A DNA stretch of 64,000 nt. It comes from Thalassomonas haliotis (GTDB lineage Bacteria; Pseudomonadota; Gammaproteobacteria; Enterobacterales; Alteromonadaceae). Under the pieces are notes generated by a model. The model made no database searches. It saw nothing but the letters and a program-made list of their open reading frames with translations, and had not been told where the DNA came from. The position numbers and the translations under genes were made by a program. The DNA lies in NCBI RefSeq assembly GCF_028657945.1, contig NZ_CP059693.1, forward strand, positions 124,001-188,000. The letters are read 5' to 3'. Positions 8,282 to 16,064 of the stretch are shown here, piece by piece (position 1 is the first letter of the stretch; every line of letters starts with the position of its first letter).

Positions 8282-8941
8282 TTACCAAATGGCAGGGTAT
8301 TCAACAACCCCGTCTATATCAAAGCCATGATTAAGCAAAGCTTGCCTGGCAATGAAAGGTAAAGTATTCGCGTCAGTCGGATATTCAGCCAAGTGTTCTT
8401 TAGCATAGTTATCAATAACACTCAGCAGTTCAGGTAACTCATATTGTTCAGATACTATTGAATACCAGATGGCATCTTCAATCATTGATTCTAATTCTTC
8501 ATTTGTATGCTCAAAAGTAAGGCGCTTTTGAAAAATAACCCGGAATTTGTTTTCACCTTGATGATGAATAACTAATTTAAGTTGTGGTATTTTTTTTATT
8601 AATTTAGCTCTAGATCTTCTAGCATCATGAAATGCCAGATTTAAAATTACCTTGCCCTCAACTTTGTGAAAGGTTTTTTCCTTAGTTTCTGGGTTTATGC
8701 GCCAATATACTCGAAAAGTGTTTCGTCTTAGTTTATGGCCATAAACATCAAGAAGAGGCTTCAACTGTTGTTCTGTTCCTTGTTTTGAGCCTTTATTCCA
8801 TGCACTAACTACTGATTGTTGAGTTCTACAAGCATCAGCGATTTCTATCTGTGACCAACCATCATTAAGTGCTAGCCTAACCAGTTGTTTAGTTTGCTTG
8901 AATTTACGCTTATTTTTTTTGGGGTTTGTTGTTGCTTCCAT
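8282..8941 (-). CDS. HTH protein of unknown family
   Basis: 219 residues. The basic N-terminus (NPKKNKRKFKQTKQLVRLAL) leads into a helix-turn-helix (GWSQIEIADACRTQQSVVSAW, about 28-48). The rest is an unrecognised domain with a strand-rich centre (TFRVYWRINPETKEKTFHKVEGKVILNL) and a helical end. The ribosome site AAGGGAAAAG directly precedes ATG. It is the second gene after the 43-residue Asn/Gly-rich peptide (8994-9125) with a 52-base gap, so the two probably form an operon. The base composition is AT-rich like a mobile or accessory region. The function is unknown; DNA binding is likely. Confidence 0.6.
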   Translation of the reverse strand: MEATTNPKKNKRKFKQTKQLVRLALNDGWSQIEIADACRTQQSVVSAWNKGSKQGTEQQLKPLLDVYGHKLRRNTFRVYWRINPETKEKTFHKVEGKVILNLAFHDARRSRAKLIKKIPQLKLVIHHQGENKFRVIFQKRLTFEHTNEELESMIEDAIWYSIVSEQYELPELLSVIDNYAKEHLAEYPTDANTLPFIARQALLNHGFDIDGVVEYPAIW

Positions 8942-8993
8942 CTTTTCCCTTAAAATGAGGCTGGTGAATAATCACCGGCCTCTCCATTAATTA

Positions 8994-9125
8994 TTACTTT
9001 TTCTGGTTCGGATTCATTTGCTTACCACGATTACCCTGAACTTTAGCATAAGCAGGGTTAGTCCCTGAAGTTCCTTTATTAGCATTTCCTTGGTTACCTT
9101 TATGGTTATTGTTTTGATTAGACAT
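8994..9125 (-). CDS. 43-residue Asn/Gly/Lys-rich peptide
   Basis: A short ORF with a near-perfect Shine-Dalgarno (AGGAGA, seven bases before ATG) encoding MSNQNNNHKG, a middle with NKGTSGTNPAYAKVQG, and the end NRGKQMNPNQKK. It has no hydrophobic residues to speak of, no Cys and a high basic/Asn content, so it is probably disordered. It heads an operon with the downstream HTH gene. I do not recognise it; possibilities include a small nucleic-acid-binding protein or a regulator partner. The strong ribosome site and protein-like end make chance unlikely. Confidence 0.6.
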   Translation of the reverse strand: MSNQNNNHKGNQGNANKGTSGTNPAYAKVQGNRGKQMNPNQKK

Positions 9126-9398
9126 TTTGTTTCTCCTGGTTGATTGCTTGTCTAAATAAATCTTAAGAAAATGTTGAAAAAATAAAATTGATATTATGGT
9201 GATAAAAAATGATATTCAGAGATATTTATAGTTTTTGCTTTAAATTAAGCTGCTTTCTAAGTCTTAATCTTATTTTTCATGGCAAGGGAGGTGATTAAAA
9301 ATTTATTTACAAGCCAATACTCACTGGTTTTCAGAAGGCTAAAAAAGCAAGCTCTTGTTTATCCCTAATTTTCCCATCAAGCTTTTGAGAGCAATAAA

Positions 9399-9559
9399 AT
9401 GACTGACCAAATCATGACCTTGAAAGAGGCTGCCGAGTATTTAAAACTGACAGAAAAAACTCCCTGCCTTTAAAGCGGGGGGGGAGCTGGCGCTTCAAAA
9501 TGACTGACTTAGAAGCATGGATAGAACAACAGAAAGACAAGGTGGCAGATAATGGCTGA
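9399..9559 (+). pseudogene. Broken excisionase/MerR-like HTH gene
   Basis: The ATG at 9399 opens a typical excisionase-type HTH (MTDQIMTLKEAAEYLKLTEKT). The frame then breaks. The second half of such a protein (PAFKAGG, SWRFKMTDLEAWIEQQKDK) is still readable, but in two different frames and without the expected ~10 residues in between. A run of eight G at about 9477-9485 looks one base too long. It therefore carries an internal deletion plus a frameshift. Intact homologues sit just upstream of DUF1016 (YhcG) genes, as here. Confidence 0.7.
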
Positions 9560-10034
9560 ATTAAGAGCAAAAGCTTTACTATTGGTCGACATCCAAGATT
9601 TAATCACTCAAGCTAAACAACAAGTTACGGTTGCGGTCAATGTTACCTTAGCTCAGCAGCTAACCAATGAATTTGGTAAAGTATTCTCAGAGGAAGAACT
9701 ACGCAGAATCATGAAATTTGCTGAGGTTTTTCTTGACGCAGAGATTGTCGCTACACTGTGGCGACAATTAAGTTGGAGTCACTTTAAATTACTTATTTCA
9801 TTAAAAGAGTCATCAGCTCGTGAATTTTATGCGCAAATGTGTGCGAGTGAAAATTGGAGTGTTCGTACTATACATGAGCGTATTGACAGCATGTTATTTG
9901 AACGAACGGCTTTATCTAAAAAACCAGAAGAGCTAATCGAAACAGAGTTACAACAATTAGCTGAACAAGGGCGTGTAACAGAAAACTTAGTACTTAAAGA
10001 CCCCTCTGTGTCAAACTACAATGTTTCAATCTAA
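9552..10034 (+). pseudogene. Truncated DUF1016/YhcG-like gene (nuclease domain missing)
   Basis: 160 codons match the N-terminal DUF1016 region: QAKQQVTVAVNVTL, RQLSWSHFKLLISLK, EFYAQMCASENWSVRTIHERIDSMLFERTALSKKPEELI, LVLKDPSV. Intact family members are about 340 residues with a C-terminal PDDEXK nuclease. Here the chain ends right after the LKDP motif, so the nuclease is gone. A segment of about 40 residues between VNVTL and AQQLTNEFGK also appears deleted. With the damaged HTH gene before it, this is a decaying remnant. Its stop is directly next to the stop of the convergent flavoprotein gene. Confidence 0.7.
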
Positions 10035-11240
10035 TTAACAAACACCACCACAAGCCCAGCCGCTGCTCCAGGCAAATTGAAAATTATATCCCCCTAGCCA
10101 GCCGGTAACATCGATCACTTCGCCAATGAAATAAAGTCCCGGGGCCTTTTTCGCTTCAAAGGTTTTTGATGATAATTCGTCGGTATCTATCCCGCCTAAA
10201 GTGACTTCTGCGGTTCTATAACCTTCGGTGCCATTGGGTTTTATGAGCCAGTTGTGGATGTAGTCGTGCAGGGCTTTTATTTCGCTGTGGCTGAGCTGGC
10301 CAAGGGTTTTATCCGGAATTTCATTTGCGGTGATCATGGCTTCAATAAAACGTTTTGGCATCAGCTGTGCCAGGGTGTTTTTTAGTGATTTCTGGCCGTG
10401 TTCTTTACGTCCTTGTTCGATCTCTTCACTTAAGTTGTGGTCCGGTAGCAGGTTGATGGTTACTGCTTGGCCTGCGCGCCAGAAGGAGGATATTTGCAGT
10501 ATTGCCGGGCCGGAGAGGCCTCGGTGGGTGAAGAGGATATTCTCGCGGAACTCGGTGCCGTCTTCGCTGCTGACCAGGGTTGACAGGCTGATGCCGGATA
10601 GGCCTTCGAAACGTTTTTTGTCGTGGTCGTGCAGGGTTAGCGGTACTAGTGCTGCCATGGTGGGGTGGATGTTCAGGCCGAATTGTTCGGCGACTTTGTA
10701 ACCTATGCTGGTTGCGCCCAGTTTTGGCATGGTCAGGCCGCCTGAGGCTATTACCAGGGATTCGCACTGGTAGGTTTGTTCTGTGGTTTTTACCTGGTAG
10801 CCGTTGTCATTTTTTTCAACGCCCAGTACTTCGCTGCGCAGCTTGGTTTCTACGCCTGCCCATTCGCATTCGGTTTGCAGTATGTCAACTATGTCCTGGG
10901 CGCTTTCATCGCAGAATAGCTGGCCCAGGGTTTTGTGGTGGTAGTTCAGGCCGTGTCTGTCTACCAGGTCGATGAAGTCTTGCTGGGTGTAGCGGCTCAG
11001 GGCGGATTTTACGAAGTGCGGGTTTTGGCACAGGTAGTTTTCCGGGCTGGCGTTTTCGTTGGTGAAGTTGCAACGGCCGCCGCCGCTGATGAGTATTTTA
11101 CGACCGGCTTTTTTGCCCATGTCTACTACGGTGACCTGGCGGCCGCGGTAGCCTGCGGTGGCGGCGCACATCAGGCCGGCGGCGCCGGCGCCTATGATCA
11201 GGACATCAGTTTTTAATACATTCACGGTTTTCTTACTCAA
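10035..11240 (-). CDS. NAD(P)/FAD-dependent oxidoreductase, BaiN/HI0933 (YhiN) family
   Basis: 401 residues, the usual length. The N-terminal Rossmann FAD motif is VLIIGAGAAGLMCAATAGYRG (about 14-34), followed by GRKILISGGGRCNFTN, a family hallmark. A central domain has GLSGPAILQISSFW. The C-terminal FAD-contact segment is ITGWLGGYNFQFAWSSGWACG in type (here VTGWLGGYN). The reaction of most members is not established; related BaiN enzymes reduce steroid or other double bonds. It is probably cytoplasmic. It is transcribed alone, toward the DUF1016 remnant. Confidence 0.88.
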   Translation of the reverse strand: MSKKTVNVLKTDVLIIGAGAAGLMCAATAGYRGRQVTVVDMGKKAGRKILISGGGRCNFTNENASPENYLCQNPHFVKSALSRYTQQDFIDLVDRHGLNYHHKTLGQLFCDESAQDIVDILQTECEWAGVETKLRSEVLGVEKNDNGYQVKTTEQTYQCESLVIASGGLTMPKLGATSIGYKVAEQFGLNIHPTMAALVPLTLHDHDKKRFEGLSGISLSTLVSSEDGTEFRENILFTHRGLSGPAILQISSFWRAGQAVTINLLPDHNLSEEIEQGRKEHGQKSLKNTLAQLMPKRFIEAMITANEIPDKTLGQLSHSEIKALHDYIHNWLIKPNGTEGYRTAEVTLGGIDTDELSSKTFEAKKAPGLYFIGEVIDVTGWLGGYNFQFAWSSGWACGGVC

Positions 11241-11451
11241 ACAGCTGTGGTCGGTTATGGCGGCTATTATAAAGCGATCAAAACCGGGGAGCTATCGGCG
11301 CAGGCCAGTTTTCTTGATTAAAAACAATTTATACTCTGCGGGGCGGCGTTGGTTGCTTGAATTACGCTCTTTTTCAAGGTAGAGTGCCACCGTTAACAGC
11401 CTTACCCTGTAGGGCGATACGGATATTTCAAATAATAACAACGGATGCTTT

Positions 11452-11793
11452 ATGTTTAATCTTTTAATGACAGGCGATGACCTGCGACGTATCAGGCTTT
11501 CTGTCAACCGCTCTACAGAAGAAATGGCCAAAGTAGCTGGTGTACACCGCACCACTTATGAGAAGTGGGAACGAGGTGTCGGTTTTCCCCGTGGCGATAA
11601 ACTATTGCTGATGATGCTCTATTGCCAATTTGATATTTCCCAAATAATCGACGGACTCGATGCACTCAAAAAAGAATTCTCTCAATACAAGGATCTAGAT
11701 GATGATTATCAACCTAATAGCTGCCGCGTTTCAAAAAAGAAAAACCACCTTAGATCTGCTGGGGGAGACGAAGCATTTGACACTGAGTCTTGA
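11452..11793 (+). CDS. XRE-type HTH regulator
   Basis: 113 residues. Helix-turn-helix at about residues 15-45 (LSVNRSTEEMAKVAGVHRTTYEKWERG). The protein continues with a short helical part and a polar tail. Its last 95 bases overlap the ORF of the Gly-Gly repeat peptide in another frame, so the last ~30 residues (CRVSKKKNHLRSAGG) are less certain as functional protein. The next two genes follow on the same strand, so it may be the local regulator of the peptide cluster. Confidence 0.65.
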   Translation: MFNLLMTGDDLRRIRLSVNRSTEEMAKVAGVHRTTYEKWERGVGFPRGDKLLLMMLYCQFDISQIIDGLDALKKEFSQYKDLDDDYQPNSCRVSKKKNHLRSAGGDEAFDTES

Positions 11794-12061
11794 AGACGTT
11801 AAAGAGGTTGCCGCCGGATCTGGTACTGATAATGGGACTAAACCAAGGGTTTTAGCTGCTGGTGAAGTTAACTCTATTGTTGGCGGCAGTTCAGGGCAAA
11901 ATGGGATTAAACCAAATACTCTGATGATTGATGAGCTTAAAGCTGTTAGTGGTGGTTCTGGTGGCCATAACGGACCTGATCCGAAAGCCGTGGCTTTTGT
12001 AGCTCCTATGGCGGATAGCTTTTCTCCACAAAAGAAAGATGAAAACAAGATAACCCCATAA
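11699..12061 (+). CDS. Peptide with three 23-residue Gly-Gly repeats, bacteriocin/RiPP-precursor-like
   Basis: 120 residues from ATG 11699 (AAGGATC upstream), or about 94 from TTG 11777 (GGGGGAG upstream). Three tandem units of exactly 23 residues begin at 11792, 11861 and 11930. Each follows the plan (D/E)-V/L-x-x-V/I-x-x-G-S-x-x-x-N-G-x-x-P. The second and third units contain SIVGGSSGQNG and LKAVSGGSGGHNG, which resemble the end of a double-glycine leader. The segment before the first unit (LTLSLEDVKEV) is also leader-like. A polar tail follows. No hydrophobic core or cysteines are visible. It sits between an XRE regulator and a membrane protein. The function is unknown; a secreted multi-copy peptide is a hypothesis. 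Confidence 0.6.
   Translation: MMIINLIAAAFQKRKTTLDLLGETKHLTLSLEDVKEVAAGSGTDNGTKPRVLAAGEVNSIVGGSSGQNGIKPNTLMIDELKAVSGGSGGHNGPDPKAVAFVAPMADSFSPQKKDENKITP
11792..11998 (+). repeat. Three tandem 69-bp coding repeats
   Basis: Units 11792-11860, 11861-11929 and 11930-11998 encode the three 23-residue repeats. Conservation is stronger at protein than DNA level: G-S, N-G and P are kept at fixed places. This suggests an old duplication under selection. Confidence 0.75.
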
Positions 12062-12091
12062 GCTGGAGCAGTATATAAAGGATAAGATTAC

Positions 12092-12715
12092 ATGGCTAAG
12101 TTAGTATTAATATTTTTAGGTGTCTGTTACGCCGTTGTAAGTAAGAATCCCTTTCATGTTTCAATAATTATAAATGTCTCATTGGTACTAATCATGCTGA
12201 TGAATAGGAAAAATATAAATGTAGTGCATTTGTGTGGGGCGTTATTGGCTGTTTATATCATTGAGATGTTGGTATTCGAATATGTAGTCATAGTTGAAAG
12301 AGGCAGGATGTCGCCCATGTGGCTCAATGCGACTATTTATTTTACGCACTTAGTTGTTGATCTGGTGTTATTTGTTTTAGTGGCGTTACGGGCACCGTTC
12401 ACCAGAGGCCGACTGGCAGCACAGGGCAAACCTCATGATCATGTGTTTATCTATAACAGTGAATTTGGTTTAAAAGGTTTATTTATTGTTTTCATAATCG
12501 TTGATTTTCTGGCGCTTGCGGAAAACTTTATCAGGCATCTGGATGAATTTGGCCTAAACGCTGAAATTGCAGAATTCTTTGCCAACTGGACCATCATTTA
12601 TTACAGCTATAGCCCGGCTAAATTTGTTCTGTTAGGTATCACCTTCCTGTTGATTTGGTCGATGACAACCGACATAGGGCAAGATAAATACAAGAAAAAG
12701 GCTGTGATCTCATAA
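12092..12715 (+). CDS. Multi-pass membrane protein, unknown (possible immunity/transport partner)
   Basis: 207 residues with about six hydrophobic segments (roughly 2-17, 22-36, 46-68, 82-101, 125-142, 172-192) and a short charged end. The ribosome site AAAGGATAAG lies about eight bases before ATG. It starts 30 bases after the Gly-Gly repeat peptide gene and is probably cotranscribed. No transporter or enzyme motif is recognisable. Immunity protein, exporter part or unrelated membrane protein are all possible. Confidence 0.6.
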   Translation: MAKLVLIFLGVCYAVVSKNPFHVSIIINVSLVLIMLMNRKNINVVHLCGALLAVYIIEMLVFEYVVIVERGRMSPMWLNATIYFTHLVVDLVLFVLVALRAPFTRGRLAAQGKPHDHVFIYNSEFGLKGLFIVFIIVDFLALAENFIRHLDEFGLNAEIAEFFANWTIIYYSYSPAKFVLLGITFLLIWSMTTDIGQDKYKKKAVIS

Positions 12716-12868
12716 GTGCTTTTTCTGCGGTATTTTTAAAACCATCACAGGGAACCGGCAAAGGTTCCCTTGTTATTTTTGAAGGGTTGCGCCATCGTCC
12801 CTGACGGCCCCTTACAGCATCCGGGCAAAAGGAGGAAATAAAATCCCGGAGCTTGTATGCTTCCATGC

Positions 12869-13375
12869 TTAGTGTTTGATTATCGGCTTTGTAGGTTTTG
12901 GGGGCGTGTACGCCAGATAATCAAAGTATGCTTTATTGCCTATTCTTTCCCTTGCCGCGAGTTGCTTGAGCACCGTTTTTCTCTGCATAAACTTCGGCTG
13001 CCAAACCGGCTCGTTTTCTTCCGGTAATTTTTTCGAAACATAGTTAAGTTCATACAAGGCATTGAGTACATCCCTTTCTTTATCGCCGGGAAAATAAAAG
13101 CGCAGTTCACTGATACGAAAAACCGGGTGATCAAAGATGAAGCCTCGCAGTTGCCGTTTGAGCGTACCGGGAGAGCACATACCTAAGCCAAGGTTTTCAT
13201 AAACCTCGGCGCGCACTTCTACCTTAACTTGCACCGGCATCTTGTATATACAAGCGTCATTTAATATCTGCTCAATAGTCAGCTGCTTTTGTTTGGGGCG
13301 GTGTTCCTGCTCTTTAAGTATTTGCCTGACAATACGGACTAATTTGGGGATCTGAGGTTTGTTCAATGTTGACAT
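12869..13375 (-). CDS. Unknown protein, paralogue of the divergent gene at 13545
   Basis: 168 residues. Matches the divergent neighbour along its length: VEVRAEVYENLG, FIFDHPVFRISELRFYF, LYELNYVSKKL, EPVWQPKFMQRKTVLKQL and GNKAYFDYL align with VEIRARVLYQLG, FIAAYPVFRWSELRYRF, LHRLKYTSRYL, EYVWAPKRMWTTRVKKSL and GDPAYFDFL. The conserved F-R-x-S-E-L-R-Y/F block may be a winged-helix-like element. I do not recognise the family. It is divergently transcribed from the paralogue with a mirrored promoter region. Confidence 0.6.
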   Translation of the reverse strand: MSTLNKPQIPKLVRIVRQILKEQEHRPKQKQLTIEQILNDACIYKMPVQVKVEVRAEVYENLGLGMCSPGTLKRQLRGFIFDHPVFRISELRFYFPGDKERDVLNALYELNYVSKKLPEENEPVWQPKFMQRKTVLKQLAARERIGNKAYFDYLAYTPPKPTKPIIKH

Positions 13376-13404
13376 CGTCCATGTTGATTTTAAAGAGAAA
13401 TGAT

Positions 13405-13504
13405 TATATTGGCCAGGTTGTGTGAAATCGCTTCAGTAACAAAATTGAGAGAAAAATTTCAGTTTTTTTCTAATGGTGCGATTTCACGCAACTTGCCCGA
13501 TATA
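13405..13504. promoter_or_regulatory. Mirror-image divergent promoters of two paralogues
   Basis: Two 27-base arms, 13405-13431 and 13478-13504, are inverted copies with 23 of 27 identical positions. The core is GCGATTTCACRCAAC. Each arm ends in a -10-like hexamer pointing outward: TATAAT (13403-13408, minus strand) and TATACT (13501-13506, plus strand), about 25-40 bases before the respective ATG. No good TTGACA sits 17 bases upstream, so the conserved block may bind an activator or special sigma factor. The symmetry suggests that gene and promoter were duplicated together. Confidence 0.65.
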
Positions 13505-13544
13505 CTCCGGGAGCATCAGGGAAGCTAAGTATTAACAGGATGCT

Positions 13545-14036
13545 ATGGACAAATTTGATAACAGCGAAGAGCTAATAAAAGTGCTGGTGAATATGGTTAC
13601 CGGCAAGCTGCACCAGGGAAAAACATTAGAGCGAATTCTCAGCGAATCCGGCATGGCCGGTGTCAGTATTTATTCCAGGGTCGAAATCCGGGCCAGGGTG
13701 TTATACCAGCTGGGCGAAAGGGGCACTTCAAGCGAGCAATTAACCGCTGCCCTGGCAGGTTTTATTGCCGCTTACCCGGTATTCAGATGGAGTGAATTAC
13801 GCTACCGCTTTACCAGCAATATCGAGCATGAAATTGAAGCGGTTTTGCATCGCCTCAAATATACCAGCCGTTACCTCGAACAAGAGCAGGAATATGTCTG
13901 GGCGCCGAAAAGAATGTGGACCACCAGGGTTAAAAAGTCTTTGCAGCAGCGGACACAGTTAGGTGACCCGGCCTATTTTGATTTCTTGTGTAATTACCCG
14001 GCAAACCTTTTACTCGACAATTTACGGAAGCAATAA
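13545..14036 (+). CDS. Unknown protein, paralogue of the divergent gene at 12869-13375
   Basis: 163 residues; ribosome site AGGA before ATG. Homologous to the divergent gene over most of its length, with the strongest block FIAAYPVFRWSELRYRF (about 78-94) and a Trp/Arg-rich stretch EYVWAPKRMWTTRVKK. No enzyme motif, signal or membrane segment is visible. It is followed after one base by another unknown gene, so the two are very likely cotranscribed. Function unknown. Confidence 0.6.
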   Translation: MDKFDNSEELIKVLVNMVTGKLHQGKTLERILSESGMAGVSIYSRVEIRARVLYQLGERGTSSEQLTAALAGFIAAYPVFRWSELRYRFTSNIEHEIEAVLHRLKYTSRYLEQEQEYVWAPKRMWTTRVKKSLQQRTQLGDPAYFDFLCNYPANLLLDNLRKQ

Positions 14037-14037
14037 C

Positions 14038-14721
14038 ATGACAAAGCAGCAATTAAGAACGCGTCAGTCGCCAAAGCGCAGAAAAATGCTTGTGGCCAAC
14101 AACAGCCCGGGGCGTGATTTCATTATGCCGATGTCGGTAAAGCCTTACCACATCAGGTTTATAAGGGCCGGGGTGTCGGCCCCCATAGTGCCAGAGAGTG
14201 CTAAAGGCAAAAGGTTGATGAGGGTTGAGGCTTCGCCTTGCGTTTTCGGCCACTTGCCCAAGGTGAAAGTGCTCAGCAAGCACAGCTATGTCATGGTATG
14301 CCAGCAGGTGCAGTGCAACTGTCCGGGGCAGAGCGGGGTAACAGCGCAAAAAAGTTATGCCGAGGCAATATTGGAGTGGAATAAATTTACCCCGGTATAC
14401 AGTACCCGGGACTTATTTCACCCAACGGTGAGGGTAAAGGGGCTGCCGCTAAAAGAAGTCCGGCTCAACCTGCAGGTGGAATGGATGTTCATCAATAAGT
14501 TTCTCGCCTCATTTAGCCGGGACGATTTAATGGCCGACGACCGGGAGGTTTTTATCATCCGTGAAAAATGGCTGGCGCTGCTCAGGCACCAGCTGCACTT
14601 GCTGGAAGCGGCCGGGGCGGCAACAAGCCCCCCTGCCAGGGTAAAAACCTTAGCTAAACAAACCGGGCAAGAGCACTCCAGGCCAATGGTGGGGCCGCTG
14701 CTAAGCAAAGCTTTGGCTTAA
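14038..14721 (+). CDS. Unknown protein downstream of the paralogue pair
   Basis: 227 residues from the ATG at 14038, one base after the previous stop; an upstream in-frame ATG at 13963 would overlap the previous gene and is unlikely. The N-terminus is basic (TKQQLRTRQSPKRRK). The centre has three Cys in VMVCQQVQCNCPGQSG, possibly a metal site, and later VEWMFINKFLASFSRDDL and a Leu-rich helix. The end is a polar tail. I recognise no family. Tight coupling to the paralogue suggests a joint function. Confidence 0.55.
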   Translation: MTKQQLRTRQSPKRRKMLVANNSPGRDFIMPMSVKPYHIRFIRAGVSAPIVPESAKGKRLMRVEASPCVFGHLPKVKVLSKHSYVMVCQQVQCNCPGQSGVTAQKSYAEAILEWNKFTPVYSTRDLFHPTVRVKGLPLKEVRLNLQVEWMFINKFLASFSRDDLMADDREVFIIREKWLALLRHQLHLLEAAGAATSPPARVKTLAKQTGQEHSRPMVGPLLSKALA

Positions 14722-14830
14722 CCTGGGTTGTTTGCCTGATGTGGGCCAGCTCTGCGATATCGGGCATGAGCAATCTTTTGTGCTTGCAGGCAGCGGGAGC
14801 TGTTATTTTTATCAATATGCAGGCATTAAA

Positions 14831-14849
14831 AAGGGGCCGTCGGCCCCTT
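14831..14849 (-). terminator. Rho-independent terminator of ferritin gene
   Basis: AAGGGGCCG, one-base loop region, CGGCCCCTT; read on the minus strand it is followed by TTTTT. It lies 21 bases beyond the ferritin stop and may also end the convergent plus-strand transcript. Confidence 0.75.
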
Positions 14850-14869
14850 AATACTGGCTTAAGCGTTAA

Positions 14870-15394
14870 TTAACCTGCGTCGGTCATAATGCTGGGTGAG
14901 CCGGTTTTCGCCAGTTCAGCCAGGTCTTTATCAATAAAGAACAAGGCTTTGCCGTCGTTGCCGACAAGTTCGATTTTATCGATAATGCCTTTGAATAATT
15001 TCTCTTCTTCATGCTGCTCGGCAACATACCATTGCAGGAAGTTGAAGGTAGAGTAGTCCTGGCAGGTGAAGGCGGCGTGGGCCAGTTCGTTGATTTTACG
15101 GGTCACCAGGCATTCGTGCTCATAGGTGGCTTCAAAAACCTGGCCTAATGAAGAAAATTCGTGCGGCGGCGCTTCTATCGCACCCAACACTGGCATAGAG
15201 CCGGTTTCACTAACATAAGTGAATAAGCGGTTCATATGGGTCATTTCTTCTACCGCATGCTTGCGCATAAATTCTGCGGCGCCTTCAAAACCTTTTTCTT
15301 CACACCAGGCACTCATTTGCAGGTACAGGTTGGAAGAATAAAACTCTAAATTAATTTGAGTATTTAATAACTGAACCATATCCGGTTTTAACAT
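14870..15394 (-). CDS. ftnA: Non-haem ferritin
   Basis: 174 residues, full ferritin length. The ferroxidase residues are recognisable: E in [11 protein letters not shown] (helix A), E-x-x-H in [10 protein letters not shown] (helix B), and E in [10 protein letters not shown], with Q in [10 protein letters not shown] (helix D). The protein forms 24-mer cages that oxidise and store iron in the cytoplasm. It stands alone, next to a peroxiredoxin gene on the same strand but about 200 bases apart. A perfect FNR-type box lies 93 bases upstream of the start. Confidence 0.93.
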   Translation of the reverse strand: MLKPDMVQLLNTQINLEFYSSNLYLQMSAWCEEKGFEGAAEFMRKHAVEEMTHMNRLFTYVSETGSMPVLGAIEAPPHEFSSLGQVFEATYEHECLVTRKINELAHAAFTCQDYSTFNFLQWYVAEQHEEEKLFKGIIDKIELVGNDGKALFFIDKDLAELAKTGSPSIMTDAG

Positions 15395-15486
15395 AGTTTT
15401 GCCTCGTGCTGCTGTTCGAGATGCTTATTTAAAAGCGTTAATGGCTGAGAATTTTGCCTGTTTCACGTGATCTAATCAAGCTTTTA

Positions 15487-15500
15487 TTGATCTAAATCAA
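15487..15500. promoter_or_regulatory. FNR/EtrA-type box upstream of ftnA
   Basis: TTGATCTAAATCAA matches the FNR consensus TTGAT-N4-ATCAA exactly. A weaker relative (TGATCTAATCA) lies about 20 bases closer to ftnA. FNR control of ferritin is known in enterobacteria. Here it is inferred from the site. Confidence 0.55.
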
Positions 15501-15590
15501 AATAAAGTCATTAAAAAACAACGAGATAATTAACGCTAATTGTTTTCATTCGGGTTTAGCTTTTATTCTCATTCAGATTTCGATTTTGCT

Positions 15591-16064
15591 TTACAGCAGC
15601 GCCAGTATCGATTCGGCCGAGCTTACTTTAAATTCTTTCGGCTGTTCAACCTGTAAGCTGGTCACTACGCCGTCTTCGACTATCATGGCGTAACGCACCG
15701 AGCGGTAACCGCCGAAGCTGCCGGTGTCTTTGCCAAGGCCCATGGCTTTGGTGAAGCTGCCGTCGCCATCGCCCAGCATCATCAGTTGTTCGGCATTTTG
15801 TGCCTGGCCCCAGGCTGCCATAACAAAAGCATCGTTTACCGATAAACAAATAATGCTGTCGACACCTTTGGCTTTTATGGTCTCGCTATTAACAACAAAA
15901 CCGGGCAGGTGGGCGGCCGAGCAGGTGGGGGTAAAAGCGCCGGGCAGGGCGAATATCACAACTTTTTTGCCGTTGAATAAATCGCTGCTGCTGTGGCTGA
16001 TGACACTGCCGTCAAGGAGTTGCTGTAATTCACCTTGGGGTAATTTGTCGTTTACTTTGATCAT
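15591..16064 (-). CDS. Prx5-type peroxiredoxin
   Basis: 157 residues of the type II/Prx5 (AhpC-TSA redoxin) family. The peroxidatic Cys48 lies in PGAFTPTCSAAHLPGF, the family signature. C74 (SIICLS) corresponds to a non-resolving position, so glutathione or glutaredoxin is the likely reductant. Further family marks are NDAFVMAAWG, MLGDGDGSFTKAMGL and GYRSVRYAMIV. It reduces peroxides in the cytoplasm. The gene is monocistronic and upstream of ferritin on the same strand, a sensible iron/oxidative stress pairing. Confidence 0.92.
   Translation of the reverse strand: MIKVNDKLPQGELQQLLDGSVISHSSSDLFNGKKVVIFALPGAFTPTCSAAHLPGFVVNSETIKAKGVDSIICLSVNDAFVMAAWGQAQNAEQLMMLGDGDGSFTKAMGLGKDTGSFGGYRSVRYAMIVEDGVVTSLQVEQPKEFKVSSAESILALL

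Noticed and set aside
10330-11382. Long ORFs opposite the BaiN-type flavoprotein gene
   Set aside because: High-GC codon shadows of a well conserved protein; no own motif or ribosome site.
13963-14037. Upstream ATG (13963) for the 14038 gene
   Set aside because: It would overlap the preceding coding end by 74 bases; ATG 14038 follows the stop by one base and fits an operon.
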